The notes under the pieces are model-generated. The model saw only the letters and a list, made by a program, of their open reading frames with translations, made no database searches and had not been told where the DNA came from. A stretch of DNA of 64,000 nt from Oscillibacter ruminantium GH1 (GTDB lineage: Bacteria; Bacillota; Clostridia; Oscillospirales; Oscillospiraceae): positions 259,253 to 323,252 of the forward strand of contig NZ_DF158896.1 in the NCBI RefSeq assembly GCF_000307265.1, read 5' to 3'. A program made the position numbers and the translations under genes. Shown piece by piece: positions 62,305 through 64,000 of the stretch; position 1 is the first letter of the stretch, and every line of letters begins with the position of its first letter.

Positions 62305-63106
62305 ACCGCAAAAAAAGAGAACAGGGGACCGCCGTCTTTTTGACGGCGGTCCCCGTCCTGCCCAAAAGGGCGGCGCCCGGGTCTGGGCCGTGGCATTCTG
62401 GCTGGGATTGTGGCAGTTGGGGGCCTTAGCGCTGGGGCAGAGGCTGCTGCTGCCCTCTCCGGCGGAAGTCTTGGTCTGCCTTGTCCGTCTGGCGGTCACC
62501 GCCGACTTTTGGCATTCGGTGGGCTGGTCCGCCGCCCGGATTCTGGGGGGCTTTCTCACGGCCTGCGCGCTGGCAGTGGTACTGGCGGCCCTCGCCGCCC
62601 GGTTCCGCCCCGTACGGGAGCTGCTGGCCCCGCTGGTAACAGCGGTAAAGGCGGTGCCGGTAGTGTCATTCATTATTTTGGCGCTGGTGTGGCTGCCCTC
62701 CCGTCACCTTTCGTGGTTTATTTCCGCGCTGATGGTGTTTCCAACGGTGTATCTAAATCTCCTAGAGGGCGTGGATCGCACAGACCGGGCGCTTTTGGAG
62801 ATGGCATGGGTGTTCCGTGTCCCGCTTTCCCGGCGGCTGCGCGATATTTATCTGCCCCAGGTGCTGCCGTGGTTTCGCTCCGCCTGTTCGCTGGGACTGG
62901 GCCTTTGCTGGAAGTCCGGCGTGGCGGCGGAGGTCATCGGCCTGCCCCCTATGTCCGTGGGCGAGCGGCTCTACACCGCGAAAATTTATCTGGAAACACC
63001 GGAATTGTTTGCCTGGACGGTAAGCATTGTGGCGGTGTCCGCTGTTTTTGAGCGTCTGGTTCTCTGCCTGCTGGACCGGCTGAGCGCAAGGGGGGAGAAG
63101 TCATGA
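62282..63106 (+). CDS. ABC transporter permease
   Basis: 274 residues with a basic N-terminal stretch of about 40 residues and then about six membrane helices. The EAA loop that contacts the ATPase is visible as LLEMAWVFRVPLSRRLRDIY (near residue 174). It belongs to the SsuC/TauC-like BPD_transp_1 family. The ATG at 62282 lies inside the end of the substrate-binding gene with no clear ribosome site, so translational coupling is likely; a later start cannot be excluded. The stop overlaps the ATPase ATG (ATGA). Confidence 0.88.
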   Translation: MISTSARKPQKKRTGDRRLFDGGPRPAQKGGARVWAVAFWLGLWQLGALALGQRLLLPSPAEVLVCLVRLAVTADFWHSVGWSAARILGGFLTACALAVVLAALAARFRPVRELLAPLVTAVKAVPVVSFIILALVWLPSRHLSWFISALMVFPTVYLNLLEGVDRTDRALLEMAWVFRVPLSRRLRDIYLPQVLPWFRSACSLGLGLCWKSGVAAEVIGLPPMSVGERLYTAKIYLETPELFAWTVSIVAVSAVFERLVLCLLDRLSARGEKS

Positions 63107-63696
63107 CCGTGGAAATTCAAAATCTTACGAAGAGTTACGGCGGCACGCCGGTGCTGCAAGGCGTCAGCTTGACGCTCCGCCCCGGCGTAACTTGCCTGAT
63201 GGCTGCTTCCGGTGGGGGAAAAACTACGCTGGTACGTATTCTTCTGGGACTGGAACAGCCGGACGGCGGCACAGTCATGGGGCTGGAAAAGGCCCGCCTT
63301 TCCGCCGTGTTTCAAGAAGACCGCCTGCTGGATCGGCTGGATGCGGCCGGCAATCTCCGCTTTATTCTGGGCGGGGACTACGAGGAAAAGGCGGCCGCGG
63401 AGCTTTTGGCGGAGCTGGGTCTGGACCTTGGGGAGAAAAAGCCCGCCGGGGAGTATTCCGGGGGCATGAAGCGCCGTCTGGCGCTGGCCCGGGCACTGAG
63501 CGTCCCCTTTGACTTTTTGGTACTGGATGAGCCGTTTACGGGACTGGACGAGGAAAATCGAAAACGGGCCATCACCTGCATCCGCCGCCGCGCGGCGGGG
63601 AAGACGGTTTTGCTGGTGACCCACGACCGGTCTGACGCGGCGGGACTGGAAGCCAGAATCGTGGGGTTGGAATTGGAAAGGATAGACGCGCCCTAA
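63103..63696 (+). CDS. ABC transporter ATP-binding protein
   Basis: 197 residues, short for the SsuB/TauB family (about 240-250), lacking the C-terminal tail. Walker A MAASGGGKTTL (about 35-45), Q-loop, signature YSGGMKRRLALARAL (about 119-133), Walker B FLVLDEPF and the switch His in LVTHD are all intact. GGGGGAGAAG precedes the ATG, which overlaps the permease stop. It energises import of the unknown substrate. A strong terminator follows. Confidence 0.92.
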   Translation: MTVEIQNLTKSYGGTPVLQGVSLTLRPGVTCLMAASGGGKTTLVRILLGLEQPDGGTVMGLEKARLSAVFQEDRLLDRLDAAGNLRFILGGDYEEKAAAELLAELGLDLGEKKPAGEYSGGMKRRLALARALSVPFDFLVLDEPFTGLDEENRKRAITCIRRRAAGKTVLLVTHDRSDAAGLEARIVGLELERIDAP

Positions 63697-63717
63697 TGGG
63701 CGGGTCGTGTATTGCAG

Positions 63718-63750
63718 AACCCGATGTGGCCTAGGCCACATCGGGTTTTT
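63718..63750 (+). terminator. Intrinsic terminator after the ABC operon
   Basis: AACCCGATGTGGCC (63718-63731), loop TA, and GGCCACATCGGGTT form a perfect 14-bp stem ending in TTTTT. Confidence 0.95.
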
Positions 63751-63769
63751 GAGAGATTTATATAGAGTG

Positions 63770-63798
63770 TTGAATTTTTACCGGACAGTGTGTATACT
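63770..63798 (+). promoter_or_regulatory. Promoter upstream of a gene beyond the window, first
   Basis: TTGAAT (63770-63775), 17-base spacer, TATACT (63793-63798). The 300 bases from 63697 to the end contain no gene I can support; they hold this promoter, the next, and the terminator above. Confidence 0.65.
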
Positions 63799-63924
63799 CT
63801 GTAATAGAATACCTGTAAAGGGAAATCTGATTTTACGGATAACGTTTGATAGGAAACGGCCCGCCTGCGCAGCAGGGGGGATCGTGCGCCGCCGCGGAGG
63901 ATATATTGCGGCTGCGCCGCAACC

Positions 63925-63953
63925 TTGAAATTTCGGGCAAGCTATGATAAAAT
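63925..63953 (+). promoter_or_regulatory. Promoter upstream of a gene beyond the window, second
   Basis: TTGAAA (63925-63930), 17-base spacer, TAAAAT (63948-63953), 155 bases downstream of the first promoter and in the same direction. Confidence 0.55.
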
Positions 63954-64000
63954 GAATCTTATTTTAAAATGCGCCATGCCGCTTGCGGATATATGGGATA

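Overview
The window looks like chromosome from an anaerobic, GC-rich member of the Clostridia, probably close to Oscillospiraceae (Oscillibacter/Flavonifractor-like). This is inferred from T-box leaders, a type III glutamine synthetase, a four-subunit 2-oxoacid:ferredoxin oxidoreductase, a short CstA, Tex, DUF1846 and DUF5714 proteins, and a TM1266-type regulator. No phage, transposase or CRISPR array was seen.

Layout. 1-10.2 kb: potassium cluster kdpABC-ktrB-ktrA-orphan-kdpDE (+), with kdpA cut by the window edge, ending beside a tRNA-Arg(CCT) whose 3' end faces it. 10.9-11.6 kb: a FabG-like reductase. 11.9-16.7 kb (-): a P-loop ATPase plus ferredoxin, alpha, beta and gamma subunits of a 2-oxoacid oxidoreductase, then ilvE behind its own T-box; a divergent FadR-type GntR regulator sits at the other end. 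18.1-20.4 kb: a small unknown gene plus cstA. 20.7-29.2 kb (-): one long operon aroF-tyrA-aroB-aroA-aroC-pheA-aroEK-aroQ for chorismate, Phe and Tyr, preceded by a 34-residue leader peptide with 12 aromatic residues and an intrinsic terminator, i.e. a classical attenuator. 29.3-32.7 kb: a phospholipase-C-like protein, a CoA-transferase and lrgAB. 32.8-39.9 kb (-): purA-purB, and asnB-glnN behind an Asn T-box. 40-50 kb: DUF5714, DUF1846, tex, a small metallopeptidase, a chemoreceptor with a sigma-28-type promoter, a nitroreductase, mtnA and deoD. 50.3-58.6 kb: complete arginine operon argGHCJBDF. 58.7-60.7 kb: malQ and a nucleoside deaminase. 60.7-63.7 kb: a TM1266-like protein with an ABC importer behind a structured leader RNA that ends in a terminator.

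How it works together. Most of the window is core amino-acid and purine biosynthesis, with at least four RNA-level switches (Leu-type T-box, Asn T-box, aromatic leader-peptide attenuator, and an unassigned leader at 60.8 kb). The most interesting items are the aromatic attenuator with a visible anti-terminator pairing, the unassigned leader in front of the TM1266-ABC operon, the membrane-anchored LysR-like orphan in the Kdp/Ktr cluster, and three independent partial tandem duplications (a tRNA half, a gntR tail, and a 122-bp unit inside the aro operon).
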